In this document: positions 26,663-34,895 of the stretch, one piece after another
Layout: every line of letters starts with the position of its first letter
Position numbering within the stretch: position 1 is the stretch's first letter
NCBI RefSeq assembly: GCF_010686765.1
Contig: NZ_JAAGWF010000010.1
Location: 248,001-312,000 of the forward strand
Source of the DNA: Geodermatophilus sabuli
GTDB taxonomy: Bacteria > Actinomycetota > Actinomycetes > Mycobacteriales > Geodermatophilaceae
Direction of reading: 5' to 3'
DNA length: 64,000 nt
Program-made: the position numbers and the translations under genes
The notes under the pieces: generated by a model
What the model was told of the DNA's origin: nothing
Database searches by the model: none
What the model saw: the letters and a program-made list of their open reading frames with translations, nothing else

Positions 26663-27772
26663 TCAGTGCTCGTGGATGATCACGCCGCGGATGTTCTTGC
26701 CATCCAGCATGTCCTGGTAGCCCTGGTTGACCTCTTCGAGCTTGTACGTCCGGGTCACCAGCTCGTCGAGCTTGAGCTTCCCGGAGCGGTAGAGGCTCAG
26801 CAGGCGCGGGACGTCGTGCAGCGGGTTGCAGCCACCGAAGATGCCGCCCTGGATGCGGCGCTGGTAGCCGATGAACACGCCGGGGTGCTCGTCGACCCAG
26901 CCGTTGCCGACGGCGGTGACCGAGACCTGACCGGTCTTGCCCACGACCTGGAGGGCGTCGGCGATGACCTCGTCGTGGAGGATGCCGACGGTGATGATGG
27001 CGTGGTCGGCCAGCTCGCCCCACGTCGACTCGACGACGAAGTCGTGGGCCTCCTTGGCGGTGGCGAACGTGTGCGTCGCGCCGAAGACGGTGGCCATCTC
27101 CCGCTTGAACTCGACCGGGTCGACGACGACGACCCGCTCGGCACCGGCCAGGGCCGCGCCCTGGACGGCGTTGCTGCCGACGCCGCCGGCGCCGTAGACG
27201 ACCACGGTGTCACCGGCCTTGACGCCGGCGAGGTGCACCGCGCTCCCCCAACCGGTGGGCACGCCGCACCCGACGAGGCAGGCGACCTCCCACGGGATGT
27301 CCTCGGGGATCTGGATGACCGAGTACTCGCTGACGACCGCGTACTGGGAGAAGGTGCCCAGCACGCAGAGGCCACCGAAGTCCTCGCCGTCCTGGTGGAA
27401 GCGGAAGGTGCCGTCGGGGAAGATCCCGGTCGAGGCGTTCTTGCCCTCGTCGCAGAGGTTCTGCCGGCCGGTGGAGCAGTAGCGGCACTTGCCGCAGGCG
27501 GGGATGAAGGAGCAGACGACGTGGTCGCCGACCTTCACCCGCGTGACGCCCTCGCCGACGGCGTCGACGATCCCGGCACCCTCGTGCCCGCCGACCACGG
27601 GCATCCGCATCATCGCGTCGCCCTTCTGGATGTGGTCGTCGGAGTGGCACATCCCGGCCGCCATGAACTTGATGCGGACCTCGTTGGCCTTCGGGTCGTC
27701 GAGCTCGAGCTCGGTGATCTCCCACGGCCGACCCGGCTCGCGGCAGACCGCGGCGCGCGTGGTCATGCTCAT
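26663..27772 (-). CDS. NDMA-dependent-type zinc alcohol dehydrogenase 2
   Basis: A 369-residue paralogue of the enzyme at 24043-25161: catalytic zinc motifs GMCHSDDH and GGHEGAGIV, structural zinc cysteines CGKCRYCSTGRQNLC, cofactor loop GAGGVGSNAVQG, and end IRGVIIHEH. The proteins differ mainly in the substrate-side region (residues 230-300), so specificities probably differ. First gene of the ADH-ALDH-ADH operon, starting at ATG 27772 opposite the CoA-transferase operon. Its promoter region contains two TTCC-7-GGAA palindromes. Confidence 0.9.
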   Translation of the reverse strand: MSMTTRAAVCREPGRPWEITELELDDPKANEVRIKFMAAGMCHSDDHIQKGDAMMRMPVVGGHEGAGIVDAVGEGVTRVKVGDHVVCSFIPACGKCRYCSTGRQNLCDEGKNASTGIFPDGTFRFHQDGEDFGGLCVLGTFSQYAVVSEYSVIQIPEDIPWEVACLVGCGVPTGWGSAVHLAGVKAGDTVVVYGAGGVGSNAVQGAALAGAERVVVVDPVEFKREMATVFGATHTFATAKEAHDFVVESTWGELADHAIITVGILHDEVIADALQVVGKTGQVSVTAVGNGWVDEHPGVFIGYQRRIQGGIFGGCNPLHDVPRLLSLYRSGKLKLDELVTRTYKLEEVNQGYQDMLDGKNIRGVIIHEH

Positions 27773-27917
27773 ATGGGCTCCTTCCCAGTACTGGACGTCG
27801 GCCGCAGCGGGGTGCCCGGCAGGACGGTGGCGGCCTGGAACGCGGCCTCCGTGCGCTGCCCGGGCACGCTCCCGGCCGGGTCCCACCCTGCGCGGCGCGG
27901 GGTGGCGCGGACCACAG

Positions 27918-27938
27918 GTCTTCCCCATCACGGAAGAC
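27918..27938. promoter_or_regulatory. Putative IclR operator O2 (perfect)
   Basis: GTCTTCC, 7 nt, GGAAGAC: a perfect inverted repeat, the best match to the shared pattern and therefore the likely consensus. Confidence 0.55.
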
Positions 27939-27981
27939 GACGCCACGGCGGGTCGGAGCGGGCCCGCTGTGCCGCCCGTCT

Positions 27982-28002
27982 CCTTTCCGGGACGTGGAAG
28001 GG
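27982..28002. promoter_or_regulatory. Putative IclR operator O3
   Basis: CCTTTCC, 7 nt, GGAAGGG: six of seven positions are symmetric, with the same core and spacing as O2. It lies 174 bp upstream of the CoA-transferase start. Confidence 0.5.
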
Positions 28003-28175
28003 GTGGTTCTGCCCCGGCGGCGCGGCTGCTGGACTCCTCCCGCTCGACCACCGCCGACCGCCGACGGTCGTGCCGGTCCCCTGGCGCTGCGCCGCCCGCA
28101 CCCCCGCGGACGCCCCGCCGACCCGGCCCGCGAGCCAGCCCACCTGTGGAAGGACGTCCCCGTGGAGGACCGCCA

Positions 28176-28937
28176 GTGATCGACAAGTTCCGATCGGACG
28201 TCCTGTCCGTCGTCGACGCCGTGCCGTCGGGGGCGTCCATCGCCGTCGGTGGCTTCGGCAGCTCGGGCCGGCCCGACGCGCTGATCGACGCGCTGTGCGA
28301 GCTGGACCGTCGCGACCTGCACGTGTACGTCAACAACGTCGGGCACGACTTCACCGGCGTCGGCCGACTGCTGCACGAGGGGCGGCTGCGCCGGGTGACG
28401 GCGTCCTTCCCGATCCTGCAGGAGTTCTACGACGAGTACTTCGCCGGGAGGGTCGAGCTGGAGCTGATCCCGCAGGGCACCCTCGCCGAGCGGATGCGGG
28501 CCGGCGGCGCCGGCATCCCCGCCTTCTTCACCCCCTCCGGCGCCGGGACGATGCTCTCCGACGGTTCCTTCACGCTGCGCTACTCCCCCGAGGGCGGCGT
28601 CGCCGAGCACGTGCCGGCCAAGGAGACCCGGATGATCAACGGCCGGGAGTACGTGCTGGAGGAGGGCATCGTCGCCGACTTCGGCTTCGTGAAGGCGCAC
28701 AAGGCCGACCGCAAGGGCAACCTGCGGTTCCGCCTCTCCGCGCGGAACTTCAACCCGATGGCCGGCATGTCCGGCCGCACCACCTTCGCCGAGATCGAGC
28801 AGCTGGTCGACGTCGACGAGCTGCACCCCGACGACGTCCACCTGCCCGGCGTCTTCGTGGACGACCTGGTGATGTCCACGGGCAAGGCGCCCGCGACCGA
28901 CGAGCCCGCGGCCGCGGCCACGAGGAAGGCCTCCTGA
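28176..28937 (+). CDS. CoA-transferase subunit A
   Basis: Subunit A of a 3-oxoacid CoA-transferase-type (family I) enzyme, which moves CoA from a donor thioester to a carboxylic acid. The 253 residues include the glycine loop IAVGGFGSSGRPDALI (a variant of the usual GGFGxxG-P motif), TPSGAGTML, and EEGIVADFGFVKAHKADRKGNL. The Ser/Arg-rich loop differs from typical succinyl-CoA transferases, so substrate preference may differ. The GTG at 28176 follows GGAGG by seven bases. Its stop overlaps the start of subunit B by one base (TGATG). Confidence 0.9.
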   Translation: MIDKFRSDVLSVVDAVPSGASIAVGGFGSSGRPDALIDALCELDRRDLHVYVNNVGHDFTGVGRLLHEGRLRRVTASFPILQEFYDEYFAGRVELELIPQGTLAERMRAGGAGIPAFFTPSGAGTMLSDGSFTLRYSPEGGVAEHVPAKETRMINGREYVLEEGIVADFGFVKAHKADRKGNLRFRLSARNFNPMAGMSGRTTFAEIEQLVDVDELHPDDVHLPGVFVDDLVMSTGKAPATDEPAAAATRKAS

Positions 28938-29608
28938 TGACCGACACCATCCCCGCGCCCGCGCCCGTCACCGGCCGGACCCGGGAGGGCATCGCCGAAC
29001 GGCTCGCCCAGGACCTGCAGGACGGCTACGTCGTCAACCTCGGGGTCGGCATCCCGCTGCTGGTCCCCCGCTTCCTCCCGGCGGACAAGGAGGTCGTCCT
29101 GCACGCGGAGAACGGCGTCCTGGGCATCGGCGGCGACGCCGACCCGCACGAGGCGGACCCCGACCTCACCGACGCCGGCAAGCAGCCGATCACCCTGATC
29201 CCCGGCGCGGCGATCACCGACTCGGCGCTCTCCTTCGCGATCATCCGCGGCGGCCACCTCGACGCCACGATCCTCGGCGCGCTGCAGGTCTCGGCGTCGG
29301 GTGACCTGGCCAACTGGTACGTCCCCGGCAAGAACCCCGCCGTCGGCGGCGCCATGGACCTGGTCGCCGGCACCCCGCAGGTGTGGGTCGCCATGGAGCA
29401 CGTGGACCGCAAGGGCCGGCCCAAGATCGTGGCCGAGTGCACGATGCCGCTGACCGGCAAGGGCGTGGTCACCCGCGTCTACACCGACCTGGCGGTCTTC
29501 CACGTCGTCGACGGCCAGCTGCGACTGGTCGAGTGCGCTCCCGGCGTCACCCCCGAGGACGTCCGCGCCCGCACCGGCGCGCCCTACACCGAGCACCTGG
29601 CCGGCTGA
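28937..29608 (+). CDS. CoA-transferase subunit B
   Basis: The 223-residue catalytic subunit. The glutamate expected to form the glutamyl-CoA intermediate lies in LHAENGVLGIGG (the SENGxxG motif, here with Ala). Also visible are ITDSALSFAIIRGGHLD, GKNPAVGGAMDLV and ECTMPLTGKGVV. It starts at ATG 28937 inside the subunit A stop, so the two are made together. With A it likely activates an acid formed by the neighbouring aldehyde dehydrogenase; that link is inferred from position. Confidence 0.92.
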   Translation: MTDTIPAPAPVTGRTREGIAERLAQDLQDGYVVNLGVGIPLLVPRFLPADKEVVLHAENGVLGIGGDADPHEADPDLTDAGKQPITLIPGAAITDSALSFAIIRGGHLDATILGALQVSASGDLANWYVPGKNPAVGGAMDLVAGTPQVWVAMEHVDRKGRPKIVAECTMPLTGKGVVTRVYTDLAVFHVVDGQLRLVECAPGVTPEDVRARTGAPYTEHLAG

Positions 29609-29691
29609 CCCCGCCGGTCCCGCACCTCCCGGGCCCGTACCGCATCCCCGCGGTGCGGGCCCGGACCGTCGTCGACACGAGGAGAGCACAC

Positions 29692-30600
29692 ATGCAGGAC
29701 GTCGAGGGCAAGGTCGCCTTCATCACCGGCGGGTCCAGCGGCATCGGCCGCGGCATCGGGCTGGCGTTCGCCCGCGCCGGCATGCAGGTCGTCATCAGCG
29801 GCCGCAAGCAGGAGCACATCGACGAGACCGAGGCCGAGTTCGCCGACGCCGGGCTGTCGGTCGACGCCGTGACGCTGGACGTCACCGACGCCGAGGCCGT
29901 CGAGCGGGCCGCCGAGGAGACGGTGCAGCGGTACGGGCGGGTCGACGTCCTGGTGAACAACGCCGGGATCGGGCTGACCGGGCCGGTCATGTCGGCCACC
30001 CCGGCGGACTGGGACTGGGTGATCGACGTCAACATCAAGGGCGTCGCGCACGGCATCCACGCCTTCGTGCCGCGCATCCAGGCGCACGGCCAGGGCGGGC
30101 ACGTGGTCAACACCTCGTCGATGGCCGGCCTGCTGCCGATCGTGGCCGGGCTGTACTCGATGACCAAGGCCGCGGTCATCGCGCTGTCGGAGGCCCTGGC
30201 GATCGAGCTCGCGCCCGACGGCATCGGCGTCTCGGCGTACTGCCCCGGCCCGACGCACAGCAACATCGCCGGCGGCGTCGCCCGGCGCCCGGCCCAGTAC
30301 GGGGAGAGCGGCTACAGCGCGCCGCCCGCGGAGTTCCTGGAGCGCGCCAAGGCGCAGCCGTACATGAGCTACGTCGAGGCCGGCGAGCGGGTGCTGAACG
30401 GCGTCCGCCGCAACGACCTGTTCATCCTCACCCACCCCGAGTTCCGGGACGGTGTGCGCGACCGGTTCGACACGACGCTGGCGGCCTTCCCCGACGAGCC
30501 GATCGACGAGGAGCGGGCCGCGGTGATCCCGTTCCTGACCGCGCACACGATCTACGCGCCGGAGAAGCGCCTCCCCTCCCCCCGCCTCGACCGCCCCTGA
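29692..30600 (+). CDS. Short-chain dehydrogenase
   Basis: A 302-residue SDR with ITGGSSGIGRGIGLAFA, VNNAGIGLTG, NTSSMAG and YSMTKAAVIAL. The long C-terminal part after position 210 (GYSAPPAEFLERAKAQPYMS, EAGERVLNGVRRNDLFILTHPEFRD) resembles SDRs acting on bulky hydrophobic substrates; such SDRs occur in steroid or terpenoid clusters, but the substrate here is unknown. ATG 29692 follows AGGAGA by six bases. It lies 83 bp after CoA-transferase B on the same strand and probably belongs to that operon. Confidence 0.87.
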   Translation: MQDVEGKVAFITGGSSGIGRGIGLAFARAGMQVVISGRKQEHIDETEAEFADAGLSVDAVTLDVTDAEAVERAAEETVQRYGRVDVLVNNAGIGLTGPVMSATPADWDWVIDVNIKGVAHGIHAFVPRIQAHGQGGHVVNTSSMAGLLPIVAGLYSMTKAAVIALSEALAIELAPDGIGVSAYCPGPTHSNIAGGVARRPAQYGESGYSAPPAEFLERAKAQPYMSYVEAGERVLNGVRRNDLFILTHPEFRDGVRDRFDTTLAAFPDEPIDEERAAVIPFLTAHTIYAPEKRLPSPRLDRP

Positions 30601-30629
30601 CCCGCCCCGGCGGGGCAGGCCCCGCGACG

Positions 30630-30679
30630 GTGTGCGCGGAAGCGTGGTTCCAGGCTCGGAACTGCGCTTCCGCGCACAC
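30630..30679. terminator. Nested bidirectional hairpin between convergent dehydrogenases
   Basis: A perfect 15-bp outer stem GTGTGCGCGGAAGCG (30630-30644) and its complement (30665-30679). The loop holds a second inverted repeat GTTCC/GGAAC. The position between two convergent SDR genes fits a two-way terminator. Confidence 0.7.
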
Positions 30680-30698
30680 GGTCGGCGGCCCGGCGGGT

Positions 30699-31631
30699 TC
30701 AGGGGGCGGGGGTGTCGTCCAGGGGGATGAGCGGCACCGGGCCGGCGATGTCCTCGGGGGCGGCCGGGAAGTAGGCGAAGTTCTTCGCCCGCGCCCCGCC
30801 GTCGACGACCAGGTCGGTGCCGGTGATCAGTCGGGCGTAGTCCGAGCACAGCCAGGCGACCGCGTGACCGATGTCGGTCGGGGTCCCGGTCGAGCCCATC
30901 GGCACCAGCGGCGGGCGCTCACCCGACCAGCGGGACGGCCGGCGCCACTCCTCCTCGCCGGTGCCGCCGCCCAGGCCGCCGCCCTTGCGTCCGGCGTTGA
31001 GCATGTCGGCGGGCCGGCCCTGTGCGGCCAGCCGGGCCAGCAGCTCGGGGTTGTCGATGGTCGGCGCGGTCGGGGTGTAGCTGTTGACCCGGATGCCGTA
31101 CGGCGCGAGGTCCATGGCCGCGGCACGGACGAAGTTGTTCACGCCGCCCTTGTTGAAGGCGTAGGCGATGACGCCGGCCGACCCGTTCCAGCCGTTGGAC
31201 GACGAGATGCAGACGATCGAGCCGCGGATGCCCCGCTCGGCCATCGCCCGGCCGACGATCTTGGTGTTGAGGAAGTAGCCGAGGCCGGAGACCTTGATCG
31301 ACCGCTCGAAGGTCTCGGCGGTCTCGTCGAGCACGCCCTTGCCACCCAGCATCGCGGCGTTGTTCACCAGGATGTCGATGCGGCCCCACTTCTCCAGGAC
31401 GGCGTCGACGTAGCCCTGGACCGCGGCCTCGTCCGTCACGTCGCCGGGAGCGGCCATGGCCTCCCCGCCGTTGCGCTCGATGCGGGCCATCGCCTCCTTG
31501 ATCACGTCGTCGCTGACGTCGTTGCAGGCGACCTTGGCGCCGTACTTCGACAGCGCCAAGGCGATGCCGCTGCCGATGTTGGGGCCGACGCCGGTGACCA
31601 GCGCGACCTTCCCCTCCAGCGAGATCTCCAC
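30699..31631 (-). CDS. Short-chain dehydrogenase
   Basis: A 310-residue SDR with VTGVGPNIGSGIALALS, VNNAAMLGGKG, CISSSNGW and the YxxxK variant YAFNKGGVNNF. A Gly/Lys-rich insertion (GRKGGGLGGGTGEEEW, near residues 215-230) is unusual and may form a lid or interface. The GTG at 31631 follows GGAG by six bases. It reads from the minus strand, downstream of the CGSC pair 2 operon but behind a strong hairpin, so it probably has its own promoter. The substrate is unknown. Confidence 0.87.
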   Translation of the reverse strand: MEISLEGKVALVTGVGPNIGSGIALALSKYGAKVACNDVSDDVIKEAMARIERNGGEAMAAPGDVTDEAAVQGYVDAVLEKWGRIDILVNNAAMLGGKGVLDETAETFERSIKVSGLGYFLNTKIVGRAMAERGIRGSIVCISSSNGWNGSAGVIAYAFNKGGVNNFVRAAAMDLAPYGIRVNSYTPTAPTIDNPELLARLAAQGRPADMLNAGRKGGGLGGGTGEEEWRRPSRWSGERPPLVPMGSTGTPTDIGHAVAWLCSDYARLITGTDLVVDGGARAKNFAYFPAAPEDIAGPVPLIPLDDTPAP

Positions 31632-31699
31632 TCGGTGCTCCGTTCCGTTCGGGCCGCAGCCGCGCTGCAGCGGGTCCTCGGGGGTGGTGCGGGCATGCC

Positions 31700-31739
31700 G
31701 AGGACCCGTGGGCGGGCGCGAGCGCACCCACGGGTCCTC
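31700..31739 (-). terminator. Terminator of CGSC operon 2
   Basis: A perfect 13-bp stem GAGGACCCGTGGG (31700-31712) and its complement (31727-31739), located 48 bp downstream of the small CxxC gene. A second palindrome, CGTCCGGACG, occurs twice just upstream (about 31747 and 31774). Confidence 0.6.
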
Positions 31740-31786
31740 CGGCGGGCGTCCGGACGGCGGGGTGTCCCCCGCACGTCCGGACGGGG

Positions 31787-32017
31787 TCAGGCCGGGTCGG
31801 TCGGGTAGACCAGCCGGATGCTCTCCGGCTGCACGCCGAGCACCGGGGCCAGCATCGACTGCATGAGCGGCTTGGGCACGAGGCACTCCTCGCACGCGTC
31901 GGGGCCGGCGACGATGGCCACGTCGGCCGAGTCGCCCTGCACGTCGACGTCGAGCCGGTAGTCGTCGGCCTGCAGCGTCTGCTTCAGCTGGTCCAGCTGT
32001 GCCTGGTCGATGCTCAT
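31787..32017 (-). CDS. Small CxxC protein coupled to CGSC pair 2
   Basis: A 76-residue acidic protein, not recognised. The centre carries DACEECLVPKPLMQSML, with Cys42 and Cys45 in a CxxC motif; the rest looks like a small alpha/beta fold (DYRLDVDVQGDSADVAIVAG, then PESIRLVYP). No signal or membrane segment. The ATG at 32017 overlaps the stop of the large CGSC partner by 4 bp, so it is made with that pair. It could be an electron-transfer or metal-handling accessory. No equivalent accompanies CGSC pair 1. Confidence 0.65.
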   Translation of the reverse strand: MSIDQAQLDQLKQTLQADDYRLDVDVQGDSADVAIVAGPDACEECLVPKPLMQSMLAPVLGVQPESIRLVYPTDPA

Positions 32018-33099
32018 GGGGTGACCTCCTGGACGGGGGACGGCCGGGATGCGGCCGCGTACTGGACGGGGACCGAGCGGCCGGACCAGGAGGCCCAGCC
32101 GAAGGGGCGGAAGACCATCGAGATGGCCGCGTTGGCGGCCCCCGCGACGATCACGGGGATCTCGGCGGCCGAGGGCATCATCGCGACCACGCCGTCGGTC
32201 ACGGGGGCGCCGCCACCCTTGCCGGCTGCGGCCAACTCGGCCTCGGTGTGGGTGGCGTGCTCGAAGAGCCACTGCTGGACGTCGGCCCGGCTGTAGCCGG
32301 CGTCGGCGAGGGTCTTCGCGTGCTCGGGACCCAGCACCAGGCCACCGCTGGAGTGGCGGAAGCCGAGGTAGGCGCCGATCCGCGACAGCGAGTCGGCGAA
32401 GTCCTGCAACACGGCCTCGGCGCTCTCGGTGTGCCGGTTGTCGACGTACTCGCAGGCGCGGATCAGCGTCGCCGAGACCGCGTCGACGCCGCGCTCGAGG
32501 CCGCCCACGACGCTGAGCGGCTCCCACGGGGAGAGCTCCTCGTGCTCGCCGATCACCATCTGCCACCGCCCGGGGACGCCCTGGGTGGCCTGCTCCAGCT
32601 CCTGCGGCTTGATGCCGTAGCCGTTGCGGACCAGCAGCCCGATGGCCCGGCCGATGGTGGCGTTGGCGCGGAACCCGGGGCCGAACACGCCGCCGGCGTG
32701 GTTGATGCCCAGCCGCTGGCGCACCGGGCCGTTGACGACGAGCAGCGGCGCGGGGCCGCTGGTGGACTGCCAGGCGCCGCCGTTGGTCGACGGCTCGCCG
32801 TTGAGCGCGTCCCAGGCGGCCAGCACGACCGGGAAGTACTCCGGCTCGCACCCGGCCATGATGGCGTTCACCGCCGCCTGCCGGACGGTCACCCGCCGGT
32901 TGAGGTGCTCCTGGGCGCCGATGACCTCGTCGGGATCGCGATCGGTGGTGGCCAGGAAGGCCTCGAGGTCCTCCTGGGTGGCGGGGACGACGGGGAGGCC
33001 GTCGGTCCAGCCCTGCTCGTAGCAGTACCGGATCGCCTCCGCGGCCGTCCGCGCCGGGTCCTGCGCCGCCGTCCACGCCGGGTCCGCCACCGTCGTCAC
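32014..33099 (-). CDS. Large partner of CGSC protein, copy 2
   Basis: A 361-residue paralogue of the protein at 21068-22171. Shared blocks include GWTDGLPVVPAT, VNAIMAGCEPEYFPVVLAAW, WQSTSGPAPLLVVNGPVRQR, GGVFGPGFRANATIGRAIG, and HEELSPWEPLSVVGG. The cysteine in AGCEPEYFPV is conserved. Function unknown. The GTG at 33099 overlaps the small subunit stop by 4 bp. Copy 2 is followed by the 76-aa CxxC protein, whereas copy 1 is followed by two SDRs. Confidence 0.75.
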   Translation of the reverse strand: MTTVADPAWTAAQDPARTAAEAIRYCYEQGWTDGLPVVPATQEDLEAFLATTDRDPDEVIGAQEHLNRRVTVRQAAVNAIMAGCEPEYFPVVLAAWDALNGEPSTNGGAWQSTSGPAPLLVVNGPVRQRLGINHAGGVFGPGFRANATIGRAIGLLVRNGYGIKPQELEQATQGVPGRWQMVIGEHEELSPWEPLSVVGGLERGVDAVSATLIRACEYVDNRHTESAEAVLQDFADSLSRIGAYLGFRHSSGGLVLGPEHAKTLADAGYSRADVQQWLFEHATHTEAELAAAGKGGGAPVTDGVVAMMPSAAEIPVIVAGAANAAISMVFRPFGWASWSGRSVPVQYAAASRPSPVQEVTP

Positions 33100-33653
33100 G
33101 AGGCCACCGCGACCGCGTGCCGGGTCAGCATCGAGACGATCTCCGGCAGGGCCTGCTCCGCGCGCTCGCGGACGCCGTCCCGGGAGAGGCTCGCCACCGG
33201 GTGCGCGGTGGTGACGTACTCGTAGCCCGGCGTCCCCTGCAGGCTGGCCATCGCGTCGGCGCTCACGCGGAAGGCGTCGCTGCAGATCACCGCGGCGGGG
33301 ATGCCGGCGGCCTCGAGCTGCAGCCCGTCGGCGACCGCCGAGGCGCTGCAGGACCCGCAGTCCCCCACCCCGACCACCACGACGTCGCTCTCGCCGCGCA
33401 GCTCGTCGAGCATCTCCGGCGGGGCCGGGTGCACGATGCTGGGCTTGGTGCGGGTCAGCGTGGTGATGACGCCGTACCGGTCGGCGAGCAGCCCGGAGAC
33501 CTCCTCGAGGAAGTCCGCCGCGTTCCGCTTGGTGTTGACCAGCAGCCCGAGCCGCAGGCCGGCCAGGTCGGCCGGCCGGGTGGCCAGCGCCGTGCGGCCG
33601 CGCTCGGCGTCGCCGGGTGCCCCGACGGTGGGATCGATGATGGTGTCGAACAC
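33096..33653 (-). CDS. UGSC-family protein, cysteine form (CGSC motif), copy 2
   Basis: A 185-residue paralogue of the protein at 22168-22734, with GVGDCGSCSASAVADG (Cys99 and Cys102; codon for the first Cys is TGC). Also LLVNTKRNAADFLEEV, GIPAAVICSDAFR and TTAHPVA are shared. The first ~30 residues differ strongly between copies. Start GTG 33653 follows AGGAGAAGG. First gene of a three-gene operon. The role is inferred only from the redox-like motif and coupling. Confidence 0.8.
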   Translation of the reverse strand: MFDTIIDPTVGAPGDAERGRTALATRPADLAGLRLGLLVNTKRNAADFLEEVSGLLADRYGVITTLTRTKPSIVHPAPPEMLDELRGESDVVVVGVGDCGSCSASAVADGLQLEAAGIPAAVICSDAFRVSADAMASLQGTPGYEYVTTAHPVASLSRDGVRERAEQALPEIVSMLTRHAVAVAS

Positions 33654-33730
33654 GCCTTCTCCTCGATTCGGCCTGGGACGCCGCCGACGACGGCATCCAC
33701 GCTGCTCACGACGGTAGGGCCGCCGGGACG

Positions 33731-33766
33731 GCCGGTTCCACGCTCCTCCCGCCGCATGGAACCGGC
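33731..33766. repeat. Inverted repeat between CGSC operon 2 and the transporter operon
   Basis: GCCGGTTCCA (33731-33740), 16 nt, and its exact complement (33757-33766). It may terminate the transporter operon, which ends at 33798, or be a wide-spaced operator: it holds TTCC and GGAA 18 nt apart, 11 more than the regular sites. Both readings are open. Confidence 0.4.
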
Positions 33767-33797
33767 CGCGGCCCGATGTGATTCCCGTCGCGGCGGC

Positions 33798-34895
33798 TCA
33801 GGCCGCCGACTCCCCCGGGACCGCACCGGGGGCCAGCGTGGCGCCGCCGGTCATCTTCGGCACCTCGGGCATCGGCAGGTCGAGGGGGAAGTGGCAGGCC
33901 ACCCGGTGGCCGGGCTGGTGCTCCACCAGCGCGGGAGCCTCCTCGGCGCACTTGATCTGCGCCCGGGGGCAGCGGGTGCGGAAGCGGCACCCGCTGGGCG
34001 GCTCGATCGGCGACGGCGGCTCGCCGGGCAGGGCCACCGGGCGGTGCGCCTTGCCGGTGAGCGGGTCCACCCGCGGGATGGAGTCCAGCAGGGCCGACGT
34101 GTACGGGTGCAGCGGCGACCGGTACATGGCCTCGGACGGGCCGATCTCGGCCAGCTGGCCGAGGTACATGACGGCCACCCGGTCGCTGACCTGCTTGACC
34201 ATCGCCAGGTCGTGCGCGATGAACAGGTAGGACAGGTTCATCTCCCGGCGCAGCTTCTCGAACAGGTTGAGCACCTGCGCCTGGATCAGCACGTCCAGGG
34301 AGGACACCGCCTCGTCGGCGACGATGAGGGCCGGCTCCAGCGCGATCGCGCGGGCGATCGCCACCCGCTGGCACTGGCCACCGGAGAGCTCGAACGGCCG
34401 CCGCTTGGCGTACTGGGACGGGTCCAGACCGACGAGGTCCAGCAGCTCCTCGACCCGCCGCCGGCGGGAGGTGGTGGTACCCCACCCATGGCCGACCAGC
34501 GGCTCCTCGACGACCTCGGTCACCCGCCAGCGCGGGTTCAGCGAGCCGAAGGGGTCCTGGTAGACCATCTGCATCTGCCGACGGGACTCCTTGAGCTCGC
34601 GGCGGCCCAGCGTCATGAGGTCCTTGCCCTGGAACTCCACGACGCCGGACTTCGGCCGGGGCAGCTGGATCACCGACCGCGCCAGCGTCGACTTGCCCGA
34701 CCCGGTCTCCCCCACCACGCCCAGCGTCTCCCCGGGGTAGATGTCGAAGGAGACGTCGGACACGGCGTGGACGACGCCGCCCTTGACGCCGCCGGCGGCA
34801 CGGACGGGGAACTCCTGGACGAGGTTGCGGGCGCTCAGCAGCGGGGTGCGCGAGTCCGCGCGGTCACCCGCCGGACGTTCCTCGACCGCGGTCAT
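33798..34895 (-). CDS. Oligopeptide-type ABC transporter ATP-binding protein (OppF/DppF-like)
   Basis: A 365-residue ATPase with Walker A GETGSGKSTL, Q-loop MVYQDPFGSLNPR, signature LSGGQCQRVAIARA, Walker B LIVADEAVSSLD, and the Opp/Dpp C-terminal zinc-like block CRFRTRCPRAQIKCAEE. Note the ADEAVSSLD variant. ATG 34895 overlaps the stop of the D subunit by 4 bp. It is the last gene of the SBP-B-C-D-F operon and powers uptake of an oligopeptide-like or other organic substrate. Confidence 0.93.
   Translation of the reverse strand: MTAVEERPAGDRADSRTPLLSARNLVQEFPVRAAGGVKGGVVHAVSDVSFDIYPGETLGVVGETGSGKSTLARSVIQLPRPKSGVVEFQGKDLMTLGRRELKESRRQMQMVYQDPFGSLNPRWRVTEVVEEPLVGHGWGTTTSRRRRVEELLDLVGLDPSQYAKRRPFELSGGQCQRVAIARAIALEPALIVADEAVSSLDVLIQAQVLNLFEKLRREMNLSYLFIAHDLAMVKQVSDRVAVMYLGQLAEIGPSEAMYRSPLHPYTSALLDSIPRVDPLTGKAHRPVALPGEPPSPIEPPSGCRFRTRCPRAQIKCAEEAPALVEHQPGHRVACHFPLDLPMPEVPKMTGGATLAPGAVPGESAA

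Larger units (their letters stand above)
27773..28175. promoter_or_regulatory. Divergent control region between the ADH and CoA-transferase operons
   Basis: A 403-bp region without a credible gene, holding two TTCC-7-GGAA palindromes whose centres are 64 bp apart (27918-27938 and 27982-28002). Two such sites could allow cooperative binding or looping by a tetrameric IclR protein to control both operons. Confidence 0.55.

Noticed and set aside
24920-29608. A 1562-codon plus-strand open frame
   Set aside because: Only the last 223 codons (CoA-transferase B) are real; the rest is antisense to the ADH and ALDH genes.
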